From Rhodamnia argentea (Eukaryota > Streptophyta > Magnoliopsida > Myrtales > Myrtaceae), in the NCBI RefSeq assembly GCF_020921035.1, contig NC_063151.1, positions 27,596,934 through 27,660,933 on the forward strand: a stretch of DNA of 64,000 bases, in the 5' to 3' direction. Every line of letters begins with the position of its first letter. The stretch's first letter is position 1. Below the pieces are notes generated by a model. It did not search any database. It was not told the origin of the DNA and worked only from the letters and a program-made list of their open reading frames with translations. Below are positions 60,193-64,000 of the stretch, in pieces. A program made the position numbers and the translations under genes.

Positions 60193-63100
60193 CTAAGAGG
60201 AGGGTTGATGATGACGATGTTGATGTGGGGCGGGCGTGTTAGGAGGAGGAAAGGGAATCAAGGTGGGCCCCAAGGAGGAGACAGTGGGGAGTGTTTTCAG
60301 ATTCGTAAGGAATCGCGTTTCATGCACGAAGCGATCCCCTCGGCTTTATTTCGATTCCCTCTGTCGTACCAGAAAGATTTTCGAGTCACTCATGCCATTC
60401 CATCCCCACTCCCCTTGACATTTCAAAACATCTTTTGCTCCTTTTTGCTCCTCGTTCACGACAACCCCTTCCTTAATGTTCCCCGTCCTTACCCATAGGA
60501 AAACCATGCATACTCTGAACTTTCCCACCACAATATATCTTTTCCTTTTCCTTTTTTTTTTTAACTTATATCGTGTCGGTCGGGCTGTGTAAATACGAAA
60601 ATACCCGGAATTGCCAAATCCAAACCCTCTCTGTTTCATCTTCTTCTTCTTTTCCATACTTTTGAGAAAAATAATGCAATAGCATCAGAATCCGATTTCC
60701 CGGGATATACGACTCTTGAAAAAAAAAATGTGGGAATTATCATGAAATTGGAAAAAAAGAACAGGACAAATATGGCATGAAAGAATATGCCAAATAGAAC
60801 CTTTCTCGACCATGGTTTTCCAGATAACTGTTGGGTGCTATGCTGACACACATGTTGGTTCCCCAGATTACATGTGATGAAATTCGAATGGCTTGTCACT
60901 TCGCCCGCCATTCACGATAACGAGACAAACCCAAAATATCAAGATCAAAACATATCTCGGAGGGGATAAAGCCATTCGATTTTATTACTCTCGTATTATT
61001 GTCAACATAAAACCAGAAAAAAAAAGGAAAAAAAATGAAAAATTGGATGATTAATTTGCTAAATACCATTCTAGGGAATCCCAAACCTTTCGATCATGTT
61101 TCTTTTTGGTCAGATGATCATCTTTCTTGAAAGAGTGAGTTGAATTCGCGAGTTTTGTTTTCTGGTGGGACTCGGACAAGAACGAGGAGGACTTTTATCG
61201 AACAGGCCTGGCGATGATGAACGGGCAGGTCCAAGGTCCAAACATTCGGCCCATTTATGGCCTTGGCTTATTCTCAGGAATTGCAAAATCAAGTAGCCAA
61301 GCCACCTCTCTTGAAAGACTCTCAAACCAATTTTGATGATCTATTCGATTCGGATCATGGTAAACAAAGGCCATTCAAACAAAACTAGTACATGGTCCCA
61401 AAAGGAGGGAAAAAAAAGCGCAATACAACGTAAAAAGAGTAAGATGGGACAAGAAAGTGTTTTAATATTTTCGTGCAATGCGTCCATTTATTTAAAGTAT
61501 TATTTCAAAGTACTTTCGCTTGGGAAAAAAGAATTAATCATTCAAACGCGGGGACATTGGGGCGTCACTCGCCCCAACGTGTGGGCGTAGAGCTCTCGTA
61601 ATGCACGTCGATGAGATGATTTGCGTGTATCCATGTTAACTCGTCGAGACCTAAAAAGTTTGGAGACCCAAGACTATTTTTTGAGGAGAGATTCCCCCTT
61701 TCAACCTATATTTCCTCAAAATGAAGTTATTCTAATAATATGAACTAATTCAAAACGAATCCACGGGCCATTTTCATGAGTTAAAAAGGAAAATCGCCAT
61801 TTGTAACAAAATAGCCCATCGGTACTCTCCACTATCTTAAATGCAGCTAAGTCAATTGTCAAGCTCTGACCACAAAAAAAAAAAAAAAAAAATTTGTCAA
61901 GCGAAAAGCATTGCAACGGCGCGCATCGAGTCCATTGTAATTGAATGCCGGGCCTAGCAACTGGGCCGACGTTATAATTGAGCAGGTAGACAGGCTTCCC
62001 CAGTTGAATTGGGAAAATTGTTTAATAGGTTCTACGCTTATTACACATTTCTGAATTCAATTTTAAATCTTTTAATTGTGTCGATTTTTTTTTTATCCGC
62101 TTTATCAAAGTACAAGAGAGAAATATCGCAGTTCAATTGCAGGTAACTTTAAAACAAAGCGAGATCTGGGTAACAAGAGAAATCAACCGAATAAAATTAT
62201 GGATTACATGCTCAAATAGCATATAAGTGAATTCTTTGCACAAAAATTGACAATCGATCACCGATTTCATCTTCAGTGATGAGCACACACTGAGATCTCA
62301 ATCTATTATTATGGTTTTGCATTTCGATGGCGCGCATCTAGATCTGATGTCCGCAATACTATCCCGAAGTAGAGTAAAAAGGTTAATCGATAGTGTAAAG
62401 TCCCTAACCATATCTAAAATTTATATAATGACTATAGACTTTAATTTATAGATTGCAAAATTTTTGTAATCATGTAATTTCTCCGATCTCATTCGAAATT
62501 GGACTTGTTCACGGATGAAATCCAAGAAAAGAAAAATCCCGAAAACATAGATGCCGAAAACCTCAAATCTTAACTAGATCGGATAGAGATCTCCTCAAAA
62601 CGGGAGAGAGAAACTTTTAGATGTAGACTAAAAGACCTAACTTAAACTTTCCCTTCTACGGAGGTTGATGAAGAAAGTGTGAGAACACAAGCGAGATCTA
62701 TCCAGCAATTTTGGCCAAAAATCATTGCTCATTCAGAGTGAATAATTTTTAATGTTTTTATGTTTTATTACTTATTTAGTTTTTCACTTCTTCCTCTAGC
62801 TGTTGCTAGGCCTTGGCCATGGCCAGCGATCGACCAAAGGCAGCTATTATTAGGGTCGTCCTCGCCGATATTTGGCTATTGGCGATCCCGCCAACTTCGG
62901 GGGAGAGTTGACCTTGTCGGCCTTGGGCGAGACTTGATCTTAATGGATTTGGTGAGGCTAACCTTGTTGGTCGCAGCTTGTGGCCAGCCATAGCTGAGGC
63001 CCGGTGAACGGCAGAGGAAAAAAAAATAAAAGAAAAAGAAAAGAAAAAATAAAAATGAATAAAAATAAGAGATAAGAAAAATTATTAAAATTTATCTACA

Positions 63101-63323
63101 TCAACAACATAGCACGGTTGGCGATTTTCGCTAAAATGTCATGTGGACTTAATTGATAAAATATGAAAATGTTGATGACTTAATTGATACGATTAAAAGT
63201 CTTAAGATTGAATTGAGAAAAGAATAATAAATTTGGAAGTTTTTGGACAATTCCCAGGTTGGATTGGCCTGGGGAGGAAATGAAAGAGAAGTAGCAACTG
63301 CTCATGCTCTGAGAGCAACGTAG
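56001..63323. other. Gene-free stretch before NADK3
   Basis: No coding gene is supported in over 7 kb. It contains an AT dinucleotide run at 57876-57897, a GA microsatellite at 60162-60189 and many homopolymers. Dispersed-repeat-like sequence lies at about 59.0-59.3 kb. Two related direct copies, at roughly 59.40-59.54 and 59.80-59.96 kb, contain TTTTTGGAA, TTGAAA and GGTTCC blocks. The last 200 bases are the NADK3 promoter. Confidence 0.45.
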
Positions 63324-64000
63324 ATGGCGAGAAGGAAGCTTTTGGTTCTGTTGAAACCTTTTGATGTTTTCCCAGTCCGTACCTCCGACGCTTCTCGGAC
63401 CATCAATTCTCAAGTATAACCCAACTCCCTTCTCTCTCTCTCTCTCTCGGGGTTGGGGTAAACGAGGTTGCTTTGACTTTTGCGTTCAAGGTGTTTGATG
63501 CAATGTCCTACTAAGTTCTTTCTCCAGGGTTCCTTGGATGGGTTAGTAGTAGTATGCTGTTTTGATGGGTTCCCGCTGACATTTTGTCCTTCCCTCGAAG
63601 ACGTCGCAAATTCTAGAGTATCTGGACAACCGGCGAAAGGTGCACAAGGATGCCATAAGGTTATGTCAGAGTATACTGCAGCGAAAGCCTGTAGATTGGG
63701 AACCCGTGTTACGAAACGATCTGTCCCAGCCGATACAGAATGTGGATCTCGTTGTCACGATCGGGGGCGATGGCACTCTGTTGCAGGCCAGTCATTTTAT
63801 GGATGACTCGATTCCTGTTCTCGGGGTGAATTCCGACCCTACGCAAGCCAAGGAAGTCAGTTCAGCTGTTTTGTTGATGCCTGGCAATTCTTGTTGGCTT
63901 GTCTCGGCCGAGTTTATGGGGAGCTTCGTGTTTTCAGCAGTGCATTGTTTTCACTGTGTAGGTGGAAGACCTCAATGATGCGTTTGATGCCACACGAAGC
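63324..64000 (+). CDS. NADK3: NADH kinase NADK3, 5' part (cut by window end)
   Basis: Exons 63324-63413, 63601-63855 and 63962 to the window end, in agreeing phase. The product phosphorylates NADH, and less well NAD, to NADPH; the Arabidopsis protein is peroxisomal. Exon 1 encodes MARRKLLVLLKPFDVFP, the short start typical of NADK3, with no transit peptide. Exon 2 carries the ATP/NAD kinase signature VVTIGGDGTLLQASH and the NSDPT motif of the NADH-preferring type. Exon 3 begins VEDLNDAFDATRS, matching the family. Only about 128 of roughly 320 residues are present. Intron 1 opens near a CT repeat. The acceptor at 63600 adds TSQ before ILEYLDNRRKVHKDA, which is plausible but the least certain join. 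Confidence 0.93.
63430..63448. repeat. (CT)n microsatellite in NADK3 intron 1
   Basis: About nine CT units lie on the sense strand, 17 bases after the first donor of NADK3. Confidence 0.85.

Overview
The window is nuclear DNA of a flowering plant, most likely a rosid eudicot; Myrtaceae is my guess. The evidence is split genes with GT-AG introns, plant-only families (CLE peptide, SWEET, rhamnose synthase, FLX-like, DC1), plastid transit peptides and many small DNA transposons. Exon joins below were read by hand and checked by reading-frame phase and by recalled family sequences; no alignment was run.

Layout. 1-2.8 kb: gene-free. 2.8-3.6 kb: DC1 zinc-finger gene (+). 3.9-4.6 kb: two related hAT-type MITEs in opposite orientation, both with 8-bp target duplications. 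5.3-7.7 kb: plastid ribokinase (+). 8.3-8.8 kb: a TDIF/CLE46-like CLE peptide gene (+). 10.3-11.5 kb: PHD plus extended-PHD protein (-). 12.9-15.4 kb: plastid transporter BASS1 (-), with a small frame-breaking insertion in exon 1. 19.6-23.8 kb: FLX-like 1 (-), with a hAT element in its 3-kb intron. 26.2-28.5 kb: SWEET2 sugar transporter (-). 28.5-39 kb: transposon-rich gap with hAT-like pieces, a Pack-MULE carrying fragments of the ribosome export gene NMD3, a second MULE-type element and a plastid-type trnN remnant. 39.9-42.0 kb: UDP-rhamnose synthase RHM (+). 43.2-51.4 kb: trehalose-6-phosphate synthase TPS1 (-, 17 coding exons). 51.4-63.3 kb: no coding gene, but a likely distant TPS1 leader exon near 55.8 kb. 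63.3 kb to the end: start of NADK3 (+), cut by the window edge.

The genes do not form one pathway; they are ordinary single-copy loci, several tied to sugar metabolism (RBSK, SWEET2, RHM, TPS1). The most informative property is gene order. As I recall the Arabidopsis loci, BASS1-RHM1-TPS1-NADK3 are consecutive on chromosome 1 (At1g78560-78590), while PHD-FLL1-SWEET2-RHM3 lie together on chromosome 3 (At3g14740-14790). This window interleaves both sets around one RHM gene, which looks like the unfractionated ancestral order.

I found no CRISPR array, no complete RNA gene, no LTR retroelement or virus-like element that I could support, and no obviously new multi-gene system. The best leads are the variant CLE ligand, the NMD3-carrying Pack-MULE, the duplicated TPS1 splice donor, the BASS1 insertion and the merged synteny.
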